The position numbers and the translations under genes are program-made. Of a stretch of 35,443 bases of DNA, positions 15,590 through 23,269 are shown piece by piece (positions within the stretch are counted from its first letter, which is position 1; each line of letters begins with the position of its first letter). The notes under the pieces are model-generated. The model was not told where the DNA came from. It did not search any database and saw only the letters and a program-made list of their open reading frames with translations. The stretch spans positions 1 to 35,443 of the forward strand of contig JAATGQ010000124.1 of the NCBI GenBank assembly GCA_015654595.1, in the 5' to 3' direction. The stretch is from Chitinophagales bacterium. GTDB taxonomy: Bacteria; Bacteroidota; Bacteroidia; Chitinophagales; Chitinophagaceae.

Positions 15590-16945
15590 ATGAAAGTTCA
15601 TTTTATTGCGATTGGCGGGAGTGTAATGCATCAGCTGGCGATAGCTTTGAAGCGGAAAGGCTATGTTGTAACGGGCAGTGACGACGAGATCTTCGAGCCG
15701 GCAAAGACGAACCTGGAGTTGGAAGGGCTGCTGCCTGCGGAAATGGGCTGGCATCCGGATCTGATCCATGCGGGCCTGGATGCTGTCATCCTGGGGATGC
15801 ACGCCAAGGCTGACAATCCTGAGTTGCTGAAAGCCAAAGAGTTGGCGCTTCCTATTTATTCGTTCCCGGAATATATCTACCAGGAAAGTAAGAATAAGAA
15901 GCGGGTCGTAGTGGGGGGAAGTCATGGAAAGACTACCACTACTTCAATGATAATGAACGCATTGAAGTATGCCGGGCGGGATTTTGATTACCTTGTTGGG
16001 GCTCGGCTGGAAGGGTTTGCGCAGTCGGTGAATATCACGCAGGCTCCTTTGATCGTCTGTGAGGGGGACGAGTATCCTGCCAGTACGCTGGAGCAGCGGC
16101 CAAAGTTTCATTTTCTTTTCCCGCATATTGCAATCCTGACAGGGATCGCCTGGGATCATATCAACGTGTTTCCGACCTGGGAGATCTATCTTGAGCAGTT
16201 CAGGATCTTTTTGGATAAGATAGAACCCGGCGGCGTTCTGATCTATAACCAGACGGACCCGGTATTGAAGAAGCTGGTGGAGGATCATCCGTCCAACATT
16301 CGTAAGATAGGCTATGAAATTCCTGCGCATGCCATCGAAAACGGCATAACTGTTGTTGAGCTGGGAGGACAATCCGGAAAGTTGAAGGTTTTCGGGGATC
16401 ATAATCTACTAAATCTTCACGCTGCATGGCTGGTCTGCAAGGAGTTGGGGATGGATGTGGGCACATTCCTGCAAGGGATGGCGTCGTTCACGGGTGCGGC
16501 AAAAAGGCTTGAGTTATTGGGCAGCAATGATTCTGTGAATGTGTACAGGGATTTTGCGCATGCGCCATCCAAGGTAAAGGCGACGATCCAGGCCGTAAAG
16601 GGGCAGTTCCCGGACAGAAAGCTGGTCGCGGTTTTGGAGCTTCACACGTTCAGCAGTCTCAACGAGCAGTTTATGAGCGAGTACAAAGGATCGCTTGATC
16701 CTGCGGATGCGGCGGTTGTGTTTTATTCGAAGCATGCGCTTGAACTGAAGCGGATGCCGCCTTTGCCGGAGGAGAAAGTGAAGGAAGGGTTTGGAAAAGC
16801 CGGGCTGGTAGTGATCCAGGAAAAGGCGGAACTGGAAAAATGGTTGATGGAACAGTCTTACAAAAAGACTAATTTGCTATTAATGAGTTCGGGCAATTAT
16901 GATGGATTAGACGTGGCTGCCCTTACCGAGCGCATTTTAAAGTAG
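15590..16945 (+). CDS. mpl: Mur ligase of the Mpl family (UDP-N-acetylmuramate:L-Ala-gamma-D-Glu-meso-DAP ligase)
   Basis: The ATG at 15590 gives MKVHFIAIGGSVMHQLAIAL, the expected N-terminus of this family; an in-frame TTG at 15506 would add 28 unrelated residues. The 451-residue protein shows the N-terminal UDP-binding fold, the ATP-binding loop GGSHGKTTTTSM (about 109-120), then LVGARLEGFAQSV, VCEGDEYPAS, LTGIAWDHINVFPT, the GDHNLLNLHAA segment and the C-terminal domain with VYRDFAHAPSKVKATI. MurC and Mpl are close relatives; the length and the missing MurC-specific features favour Mpl, the cytoplasmic enzyme that recycles murein tripeptide onto UDP-MurNAc. TACCTTTT directly before the ATG resembles a -7 box. 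The exonuclease gene follows after 17 bases. Confidence 0.85.
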   Translation: MKVHFIAIGGSVMHQLAIALKRKGYVVTGSDDEIFEPAKTNLELEGLLPAEMGWHPDLIHAGLDAVILGMHAKADNPELLKAKELALPIYSFPEYIYQESKNKKRVVVGGSHGKTTTTSMIMNALKYAGRDFDYLVGARLEGFAQSVNITQAPLIVCEGDEYPASTLEQRPKFHFLFPHIAILTGIAWDHINVFPTWEIYLEQFRIFLDKIEPGGVLIYNQTDPVLKKLVEDHPSNIRKIGYEIPAHAIENGITVVELGGQSGKLKVFGDHNLLNLHAAWLVCKELGMDVGTFLQGMASFTGAAKRLELLGSNDSVNVYRDFAHAPSKVKATIQAVKGQFPDRKLVAVLELHTFSSLNEQFMSEYKGSLDPADAAVVFYSKHALELKRMPPLPEEKVKEGFGKAGLVVIQEKAELEKWLMEQSYKKTNLLLMSSGNYDGLDVAALTERILK

Positions 16946-16962
16946 TTTTATAATTTCAAATA

Positions 16963-17730
16963 ATGTTACAACTCACACGCCCTTTAGCAATTATTGACCT
17001 GGAAACAACCGGGGTCAATCTTGGGTCTGACCGAATCATAGAAATCGCCATCGTAAAGGTTATGCCGGATGGGAAACAGGTGATAAAACGCAAGTTGATC
17101 AATCCGGAGATGCCTATCCCAGCCAGTTCTACGGATATACATGGCATTACCAATGAGATGATAAAGGATGCGCCTAGTTTTAAGCAGGTGGCTAATGAGT
17201 TGAAACAGTTCCTTGATAATTGTGATCTCGCGGGGTATAATTCGAACCGGTTCGATATTCCGATGCTGGTGGAAGAGTTTCTCCGTGCGGGGATGGATTT
17301 TGAGGGCAAGGGCCGCAGACTGCTGGATGTCCAGAAGATCTTTCATATGATGGAGCAGCGGACTTTGAGCGCCGCTTATCGGTTCTATTGCAATAAGGAG
17401 CTGGAGGGTGCGCATGGTGCTGAAGCGGATGCGTCGGCTACCTGGGAGGTGCTGGTTGCCCAGATCGGGAAATATCCCCAGCTAGGTACGAATATTGAAA
17501 CGATACTGAAGGTTATCGGGGAGGACCCGGTTGTGGATTTTGCCCGCCGGTTTGCTTTGGAGAATGGAGTGGAAGTCTTTAACTTCGGCAAACACAAGGG
17601 TCGCCCGGTTGCAGATATTCTGAAGGCTGAGCCTCAATACTATGACTGGATGATGAAAGGAGATTTCCCGCTTCATACCAAGCAGAAACTGACGGAAATT
17701 TTCAATCGAACTATGTTAAAAAAGGGCTAA
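16963..17730 (+). CDS. DEDDh-type 3'-5' exonuclease, DnaQ-like, with a C-terminal ExoX-like domain
   Basis: In this 255-residue protein the DEDDh active site is complete: Asp12 and Glu14 (IIDLETTG), Asp98 (NSNRFDIPML), His151 and Asp156 (HGAEADASAT). The TDIHGITNEMI segment is typical of DNA polymerase III epsilon-like exonucleases. After the exonuclease domain, about residues 205-250 form a small domain, VFNFGKHKGRPVADIL and YYDWMMKGDFPLHTK, seen at the C-terminus of some exonuclease X-type and related proteins. It probably acts in DNA repair or proofreading-like trimming. It sits 17 bases after the mpl gene and likely shares its transcript. Confidence 0.92.
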   Translation: MLQLTRPLAIIDLETTGVNLGSDRIIEIAIVKVMPDGKQVIKRKLINPEMPIPASSTDIHGITNEMIKDAPSFKQVANELKQFLDNCDLAGYNSNRFDIPMLVEEFLRAGMDFEGKGRRLLDVQKIFHMMEQRTLSAAYRFYCNKELEGAHGAEADASATWEVLVAQIGKYPQLGTNIETILKVIGEDPVVDFARRFALENGVEVFNFGKHKGRPVADILKAEPQYYDWMMKGDFPLHTKQKLTEIFNRTMLKKG

Positions 17731-17757
17731 CGGGCTGACAGGGGTTGGTAAATATTG

Positions 17758-17765
17758 TAACTTTG
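17758..17765 (+). promoter_or_regulatory. Candidate Bacteroidota -7 promoter element before the GT2 gene
   Basis: TAACTTTG matches the Bacteroidota -7 consensus TAnnTTTG exactly and ends 23 bases before the TTG start of the glycosyltransferase at 17789. A TTGG at 17745-17748 is too close to be the -33 box, and no TTTG lies about 19 bases upstream, so only half of the promoter is supported. Confidence 0.45.
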
Positions 17766-17788
17766 TATATTAATTATATAACAGGCAT

Positions 17789-18580
17789 TTGGAAAAGATA
17801 GTAATCATACCTACCTACAACGAAAAGGAAAATATTACCAATATCCTGGAAGCGGTCTTTCAGCTTGGACAGGGGTTTCACGTATTGGTTATCGACGATG
17901 GCTCTCCCGACGGGACGGCGGATATCGTCCGGCAGATGCAGCTGAAGTATCCGGGACAGCTTTTCCTTGAAGAGCGCCAGGGTAAACTTGGACTGGGTAC
18001 GGCATATATCCATGGGTTTAAGTGGTCTGTTCGTAATAATTACCAGTTTATTTTTGAAATGGACGCGGATTTCTCTCATAACCCGAAGGATCTCGACCGG
18101 TTGTATAATGCCTGTAAGTACCAGGGTGGGGATGTGGCGGTCGGCTCCCGTTATGTAAAAGGCGGCGGCAATGTGAACTGGCCAAAGAACCGTATTTGGT
18201 TGTCGAGGGGTGGTTCCATCTATACGCAACTGATCACCTGGATGCCGGTTCAGGATCCGACCGCGGGTTTTGTCTGTTATCGTAAGGAAGTGCTTGAGAC
18301 GATCAACCTGGACCAGATCAAGTTCGTCGGCTACGCGCTCCAGATCGAAATGAAGTTTGCCGCCTGGAAGCTGGGCTTTAAAATAAAGGAGGTGCCTATC
18401 ATTTTTGAAGACCGCAAGTTTGGGGTCTCGAAGATGAACAAGGGTATCGTGAAGGAGGGTATTCTTGGTGTGTTGAATCTTCGCTGGCATTCTTTATTCA
18501 AGAACTATCGCAATCGTGTTAAGAATGACGTGGTAGCGATGCGTTCGTTCTCGCAGGAGGCTATGGCTGAAAGCAAATAA
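17789..18580 (+). CDS. GT2 glycosyltransferase, polyprenol-monophosphomannose synthase-like
   Basis: A TTG start at 17789 is the only one possible, since a stop precedes in frame at 17771, and it gives the family N-terminus MEKIVIIPTYNEKENI. The 263-residue protein has the nucleotide-sugar site VLVIDDGSPDGTADIV (about 33-47) and the metal-binding Asp-Ala-Asp at 92-94 (EMDADFSHNP), then VGSRYVKGG and QDPTAGFVCYRKEVLETI, and near the C-terminus EVPIIFEDRKFGVSKMNKGI. This is the dolichol/polyprenol-phosphate mannose synthase subgroup, which moves a hexose from a nucleotide sugar to a lipid phosphate at the cytoplasmic membrane. The C-terminal membrane domain of some members is absent. The EamA gene follows one base later. 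Confidence 0.9.
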   Translation: MEKIVIIPTYNEKENITNILEAVFQLGQGFHVLVIDDGSPDGTADIVRQMQLKYPGQLFLEERQGKLGLGTAYIHGFKWSVRNNYQFIFEMDADFSHNPKDLDRLYNACKYQGGDVAVGSRYVKGGGNVNWPKNRIWLSRGGSIYTQLITWMPVQDPTAGFVCYRKEVLETINLDQIKFVGYALQIEMKFAAWKLGFKIKEVPIIFEDRKFGVSKMNKGIVKEGILGVLNLRWHSLFKNYRNRVKNDVVAMRSFSQEAMAESK

Positions 18581-18581
18581 G

Positions 18582-19460
18582 TTGAAGAAAGCATTTATCC
18601 AGTTACATATTGCTGTCTTATTAGCGGGGCTTACCGGTGTACTCGGTAAGCTCATTTCTTTAAATGAGGGTCTGCTCGTCTGGTATCGGCTTGCGCTGAC
18701 GGCGCCTTCTCTATGGCTGTTGGCGTTGATCCGCAGGCAGTCTATCGCGATCCATGTTCGTGACCTGTGGCAGATCATCGGAATTGGCGGTATTGCGGCG
18801 CTTCACTGGGTTGCCTTTTATGGCAGCATCAAGTATTCGAATGTTTCTGTCGGCCTGCTTTGTTTTTCTTCTGTCGGTTTTTTTACGGCTATCCTGGAGC
18901 CGCTGGTGATGCGGCATCGGCTGGACTTTGTCGAGCTGCTTCTTGGCTTGCTGGTGATCGTGGGGATCTTTTTTATTTTCCAGGTTGATCCCGGTTTTAA
19001 AAAAGGGATTGTCATCGGATTGGTGTCGGCTTTACTCGGAAGTTTATTTCCGGTGCTCAATAAAAAGATACTTGCCCGCGTCTCTGCTGAAAACGTCACT
19101 CTTTATGAATTGTCGGGCGGGTTTTTGGTGCTGACCTTACTCATGCCTTTATATCTTTGGTTATTCCCGGTACCTTCGCTTACCCCGAGCTGGTCGGATC
19201 TGATCTGGCTGGTGGTGTTGAGCTGGCTTTGTACGGTACTGGCGTTTAATTTGTCGATGAGTGCGTTGCAGCGTATTTCTGCCTTTACTGTCAATCTGAG
19301 TTATAACCTGGAGCCGGTGTATGGCATCCTGCTTGCCTTTTTTCTTTTCAGGGAAGACAAGTATATGAACAGAGGGTTTTACATCGGTCTTTTTCTGATC
19401 GTTCTCTCGATCGTATTGCAAACCTTACGTTTGCGTCGTAAGCAATTAAATCCTGCGTGA
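18582..19460 (+). CDS. EamA/DMT-superfamily transporter
   Basis: This 292-residue hydrophobic protein has about ten membrane helices arranged as two EamA repeats. The first carries LHWVAFYGSIKYSNVSVGLLCFSS and ends with FFTAILEPLV; the second carries LVSALLGSLFPVLNKKILARVS and SAFTVNLSYNLEPVYGILLAFFLF, the conserved Glu-Pro element of the family. It starts with TTG at 18582, one base after the preceding stop. Its stop overlaps the start of the next gene (TGATG), so the three genes form an operon. Family members move small metabolites across the cytoplasmic membrane; the substrate is unknown. Confidence 0.9.
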   Translation: MKKAFIQLHIAVLLAGLTGVLGKLISLNEGLLVWYRLALTAPSLWLLALIRRQSIAIHVRDLWQIIGIGGIAALHWVAFYGSIKYSNVSVGLLCFSSVGFFTAILEPLVMRHRLDFVELLLGLLVIVGIFFIFQVDPGFKKGIVIGLVSALLGSLFPVLNKKILARVSAENVTLYELSGGFLVLTLLMPLYLWLFPVPSLTPSWSDLIWLVVLSWLCTVLAFNLSMSALQRISAFTVNLSYNLEPVYGILLAFFLFREDKYMNRGFYIGLFLIVLSIVLQTLRLRRKQLNPA

Positions 19461-20500
19461 TGCGTATATTTCTTGTTGTTATTCTTTTGCTGGCGGCTTT
19501 TGCCTCGCCGGCCCAGCTGCATTATGTCTGTTATGCTGCTCCCAAGCCGTTGAAGATCGACGGGATTGCGGATGAGCCTGCCTGGAAGGCGGTTCCATGG
19601 ACTTCCGATTTTTTAGACATCGAAGGCGACGCCAAACCGCGTCCAGCTCTGCGTACGCGGGTAAAAATGTTGTGGGACAAGGACAATCTTTACATTTATG
19701 CGGAATTGCAGGAACCGGATCTATGGGGAACCCTGCATCAGCATGATACGATCATTTATGACGATAATGACTTTGAGGTGTTCATCAATCCGGATAACAC
19801 TACCCACCGCTACTTTGAGTATGAGATCAATGCGCTGGGAACGGAGATGGACCTGTTTATGAATAAGCCTTACCGGGTGAAAGGGAATGCGCTGCTAAGC
19901 TGGGATGGAGGTGTTCGGGATGCGGTTCATGTACAGGGGACGATGAATAAGCCGGGTGATGTTGATAAGGGGTGGGCGGTTGAGATGGCGATCCCTTTGT
20001 CTTCGATGCTTTTTTGGGGGGACAAGACGCCTCGTGACAGTATGCAGTGGCGGATAAATTTTTCTCGTGTCGAATGGGATAGGGATGTTGTAGCTGGCAG
20101 ATATGTACCGCGGGTGGATGCTGCTACCGGACGGCGTTTGCCGGAGCATAATTGGGTGTGGACGCCGCAGGGTGCTGTCAATATGCATATTCCTTCCATG
20201 TGGGGGTATCTGCAGTTTAGTGCGCGTTCGGCGGTTGGGCTTACTGCTGCTGATACGGTGGCGTTTATACCGCCGGCCGATGAGGAAGCGCGTCGGAATC
20301 TATGGATGGTTTATGATAAGGAGATGGCGTATCATGATCAGCATGGGAAGTATGCGGTTTCGCTGGATGAGTTGGGGTTCCCGGCTGGGTTTGGAGCGTA
20401 TGAGGTGAAGGTGGAGGCGACGGAGCATCAGTTTTTTGTGACGGTGAGCGGGGGGAAGGTGAAAGTGACGATCAACCAGGAGGGGTTGATTGGGAATTGA
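19460..20500 (+). CDS. Secreted CBM9-like (carbohydrate-binding family 9-like) protein
   Basis: The ATG at 19460 overlaps the preceding TGA (TGATG) and is preferred over the GTG at 19457. The 346-residue product has a signal peptide (RIFLVVILLLAAFASPA|Q), then a CBM9-like beta-sandwich of about 210 residues: KPLKIDGIADEPAWKAVPWT, MLWDKDNLYIYAELQEPDLW, YDDNDFEVFINPDN, YFEYEINALGTEMDLF, GWAVEMAIPLSSM and WRINFSRVEW. The last about 65 residues (LWMVYDKEMAYHDQHGKYAV onward) form a separate alpha/beta segment. The protein is likely periplasmic or surface-exposed and binds sugars; no catalytic domain is evident. It ends the plus-strand run and is followed by a terminator. Confidence 0.88.
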   Translation: MRIFLVVILLLAAFASPAQLHYVCYAAPKPLKIDGIADEPAWKAVPWTSDFLDIEGDAKPRPALRTRVKMLWDKDNLYIYAELQEPDLWGTLHQHDTIIYDDNDFEVFINPDNTTHRYFEYEINALGTEMDLFMNKPYRVKGNALLSWDGGVRDAVHVQGTMNKPGDVDKGWAVEMAIPLSSMLFWGDKTPRDSMQWRINFSRVEWDRDVVAGRYVPRVDAATGRRLPEHNWVWTPQGAVNMHIPSMWGYLQFSARSAVGLTAADTVAFIPPADEEARRNLWMVYDKEMAYHDQHGKYAVSLDELGFPAGFGAYEVKVEATEHQFFVTVSGGKVKVTINQEGLIGN

Positions 20501-20579
20501 TGAGGGTTCGCATCTATTGAAAGAATTGGACATGTGCGAGTTCTCCAAGCCTTTCCCTACTTCCTGGCAGCCATGAGCC

Positions 20580-20602
20580 GGACAAACGATTTGTCCTTTT
20601 TT
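20580..20602 (+). terminator. Rho-independent terminator after the CBM9-like gene
   Basis: Positions 20580-20586 (ggacaaa) pair with 20590-20596 (tttgtcc) around the 3-base loop cga and are followed directly by six T. It lies 80 bases after the CBM9-like stop codon and before the convergent minus-strand gene ending at 20644. Confidence 0.8.
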
Positions 20603-20643
20603 GAAGGGGTGTCCCATGATCATGCGGCTTCCGGACTGTCTTA

Positions 20644-21363
20644 TCAGGCGGCTTTGTTGCTGATGTAGCGGACGAGGCTGCGTTTGGCGATGGGGAGGAG
20701 GGTTTCGTCGAGGGGGAATTTGAGATCGGTTTCGATGGAATAGACGGCGGGGTTGGGGATTGCTTTCTTGAGGCGGAGGAGTTCGGCCTTTATGTTTTCG
20801 TAGGTGTTGACGAGGTTGCGGCTCCAGGTGTCAATGAATTCGGTGCGGATGCTCCGGTATTTTTCGTCGTGCTTTTCGAAGAAGCTGAGGCGGTATTGGT
20901 AGACGCGGGTGTCGGAGGCGACGCCTGAGCTAAGGAAGAAGTAGCCTTCCTGGCTGTCGAGGGGGACCAGGCCGACGGGGAAGATGACGAGTTTGTCTTC
21001 GACGAATTCATAGATCTCTGTGCCGTTGCTGATCGTCTGTTTTATCTCATTGGCGGCATAGTTGATGATTGCTTCGAGTTCCTGCATCAGCTCGTCATCT
21101 TCGATCATTTGTTCGAAGAGTATCTGTAATCTTTGGAGTTGGATGCCGGAAAGTTTTTTTGGGAATTGTTCCTGGAGGTATTTTTTGTTTTCGCGGAAGG
21201 CCACCAGGTTGTTGTAATGGAAGATGATATCCGCCAGCTGGGGATAGAGTTTGTTCTGATCGAATTGACGATGGATCTCTTGCAGGTAGGCGAGTAGGGT
21301 GTATTTTTTTAGTTCGAAATCGATGTAGCCGTCTGCGAACCAGGTTTCGGATAACGTCTTCAT
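20644..21363 (-). CDS. Conserved Bacteroidota protein of unknown function (about 240 residues)
   Basis: The ATG at 21363 (MKTLSETWFADGYIDFELKKYTLLAYLQEI) is preferred to a TTG nine codons upstream. The 239-residue protein has no signal peptide and no membrane helix. It is mainly helical in the first half (AYLQEIHRQFDQNKLYPQLADIIFHYNNLV, LQRLQILFEQMIEDDELMQELEAIINYAA) and has beta segments in the middle (DKLVIFPVGLVPLDSQEGYFFLSS, VYQYRLSFF). It resembles a conserved hypothetical protein seen across Bacteroidota, but I can name no domain or catalytic motif. It stands alone between convergent and purine-rich spacers. Confidence 0.82.
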   Translation of the reverse strand: MKTLSETWFADGYIDFELKKYTLLAYLQEIHRQFDQNKLYPQLADIIFHYNNLVAFRENKKYLQEQFPKKLSGIQLQRLQILFEQMIEDDELMQELEAIINYAANEIKQTISNGTEIYEFVEDKLVIFPVGLVPLDSQEGYFFLSSGVASDTRVYQYRLSFFEKHDEKYRSIRTEFIDTWSRNLVNTYENIKAELLRLKKAIPNPAVYSIETDLKFPLDETLLPIAKRSLVRYISNKAA

Positions 21364-21561
21364 ATAGAGTGAATTTTTCGCGTTTCTCAATAAATGAATT
21401 TACGAAAATCCGGGCAGAATAGCAAGTACGATGGGGGTGAAATGGGGGGAAATGAAGAGAGGATGGGAGGCGGGATAAAAGTGCCGGAGTAGTGAGGAGG
21501 ATGAGGTGAAAGGCAAGTGCCGGCAAAGGCGGGATAGGGGGCAAAAGAAGGAGGCAAGGTA
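21364..21561. other. Purine-rich spacer between the unknown gene and the E2 terminator
   Basis: From about 21425 to 21571 the plus strand is overwhelmingly A and G (runs such as ggggggaaatgaagagagg and aaaagaaggaggc). No start, stem-loop or coding signature is convincing; the long minus-strand frame over it is only a Pro/Leu-rich shadow. Similar purine-rich DNA occurs at 25661-25800. Confidence 0.6.
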
Positions 21562-21597
21562 GAAAAGAAAGAGGGGCGGAATGATTCATCCCGCCCC
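21562..21597 (-). terminator. Terminator of the E2 gene
   Basis: Positions 21573-21579 (ggggcgg) pair with 21591-21597 (ccgcccc), with an extra atga/tcat complementarity inside. Read on the minus strand the hairpin is followed by ctttcttttct. It lies about 22 bases after the E2 stop codon (21619). Confidence 0.65.
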
Positions 21598-21618
21598 TTG
21601 CATATTTGTGAATGCTAT

Positions 21619-23145
21619 TTACAGAATGCGGTCGGGAGAGCTGTTTTCGAGTTCGCGTGCGACGGCGGTACAGAAGGTTGCTCCGAGGCTGCCGTCGACG
21701 ATGCGGTGGTCGTATGACAGGGAGAGGTACATCATGTGGCGGATCACTATCGCATCACCTTCGGATGTTTCGAGGACGACGGGGCGCTTTTTGATGGCGC
21801 CGACGGCGAGGATGGCTACCTGCGGCTGGTTGATGATGGGGGTGCCCATCAGGCTGCCGAAAGTTCCGACGTTAGTGAGGGTAAAGGTTCCGCCCTGGGT
21901 ATCTTCGGGTCTGAGCTTACCGTTGCGTGCGTTGTCGGCCAGGGTATTTACCTGACGGGCGAGTCCGACCAGGTTGAGTTGATCGGCGTTGCGGATAACG
22001 GGAACGATCAGGTTTCCGGAAGGAAGGGCGGTTGCCATCCCCAGGTTGATATCCTTTTTAATGATGATCTTATCTCCGTCAAGGGAGCTATTGATCAGCG
22101 GGTATTTTTTGATACAGCGGATCACGGCCTCCATAAAGAGGGGGGTGAAGGTCAGCTTTGTATTTTCTCTTTTTTCGAAGTCCTTTTTAACCTTATCGCG
22201 CCAGTGAACCAGGTGGGTCACGTCGGCTTCGGAGATGCTGGTAACATGCGGGCTGGTGTGAACGCTGCGGACCATGTGGTCGGCGATCAGCTTGCGCATG
22301 CGATCCATTTCTATGATCTCGACGTTGCCGCCGTAATTGGCGGGTGGTGTCGAATGATCGGCAACGACGCGGGCCGGCTGCGTGGATGCGGGTTGTGTGG
22401 ATTGTGTTGTGGTCTGGCTGGCGGGCTGCGCAGCCGATGAGCCGGTTGTCTGTGCGGTTTGTGCGGCGGGTTGCTGAGCTGTATCCTGGACAGGCTGTGC
22501 TGTGGCCGCCGGGCCATTCCAAGCCGCATGATTGGTGTTGTTATACGTCTGTTGCGCCGCGGGCTGGGTGGCAGCGGGATGAACGAGGCCTGCCTTTTTA
22601 TCGGCTATATATTGCAGAATATCTTTTTTGGTGACTCTTCCTTCGTTGCCGCTGCCGGGGATGGCTTCCAATTCGTTGAGTGGGAGGCCTTCACTGGCGG
22701 CGATATTGAGAACGAGGGGCGAGTAGAAACGGGCGCCTGACGTATTTCCATTGACATTGCCGTTACCGGAGAAGGAAGCGGCCGGTGTGTATGCCGGGGC
22801 TGTTTCTGTTTCCGTACCGGTGGAATAGGCCGGTTCGGGCCGGGTCGGTGTCGTATCTTGTGCGGGAGCTGGATAGGCAGTGTTGGAACCTGCGGCTGTG
22901 GCGTCGCCTGTCCTGATTCGTGCGATGACGGCGCCGATGGGGACGACGTCGTTTACCTGGAACAACAGCTCTTCGATGACGCCTTCGGTGATGGAGGGGA
23001 CCTCGGAGTCGACTTTGTCGGTTGCTATTTCCAATATGGTCTCGTCTTGCTTTACGGCATCGCCTGGCTGCTTATTCCATTTAAGGATCGTAGCTTCCAT
23101 GATACTTTCGCCCAATTTCGGCATTACCAGGTCAACAAGAGGCAT
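21619..23145 (-). CDS. 2-oxo acid dehydrogenase E2 component (dihydrolipoyllysine acyltransferase)
   Basis: This 508-residue protein has the full E2 layout. An N-terminal lipoyl domain carries the lipoylated Lys44 in EIATDKVDSEVP; a peripheral subunit-binding domain follows at about 144-186 (FYSPLVLNIAASEGLPLNEL, then EGRVTKKDILQYI). Between it and the catalytic domain is a 70-residue linker of Ala, Gln, Thr and Pro (about 190-262), and the catalytic domain ends with SLSYDHRIVDGSLGA, where His480 and Asp484 form the active-site HxxxDG motif. It transfers acyl groups to CoA in a pyruvate or branched-chain 2-oxoacid dehydrogenase complex; which one cannot be told. No E1 or E3 gene is adjacent. 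It lies 124 bases after cinA on the same strand. Confidence 0.93.
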   Translation of the reverse strand: MPLVDLVMPKLGESIMEATILKWNKQPGDAVKQDETILEIATDKVDSEVPSITEGVIEELLFQVNDVVPIGAVIARIRTGDATAAGSNTAYPAPAQDTTPTRPEPAYSTGTETETAPAYTPAASFSGNGNVNGNTSGARFYSPLVLNIAASEGLPLNELEAIPGSGNEGRVTKKDILQYIADKKAGLVHPAATQPAAQQTYNNTNHAAWNGPAATAQPVQDTAQQPAAQTAQTTGSSAAQPASQTTTQSTQPASTQPARVVADHSTPPANYGGNVEIIEMDRMRKLIADHMVRSVHTSPHVTSISEADVTHLVHWRDKVKKDFEKRENTKLTFTPLFMEAVIRCIKKYPLINSSLDGDKIIIKKDINLGMATALPSGNLIVPVIRNADQLNLVGLARQVNTLADNARNGKLRPEDTQGGTFTLTNVGTFGSLMGTPIINQPQVAILAVGAIKKRPVVLETSEGDAIVIRHMMYLSLSYDHRIVDGSLGATFCTAVARELENSSPDRIL

Positions 23146-23269
23146 AACGTTAGTCAGATTTTTGATGGAATAATGGCGGCTGGCAGTTTTGACGACTGTC
23201 TTGGCCGGTTCAAAGGTAATTATTTTAACGTAATTGGACGCGTGATCGATCGGGTCCGGGACGAACAGG

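Noticed and set aside
21095..21589. Minus-strand Pro/Leu/His-rich frame
   Set aside because: It overlaps the conserved unknown gene in another frame and the purine-rich spacer, and its low-complexity composition reflects the spacer.
21736..22440. Plus-strand frame of 234 codons
   Set aside because: It is antisense to the catalytic domain of the E2 gene, which carries the full active-site motif on the minus strand.
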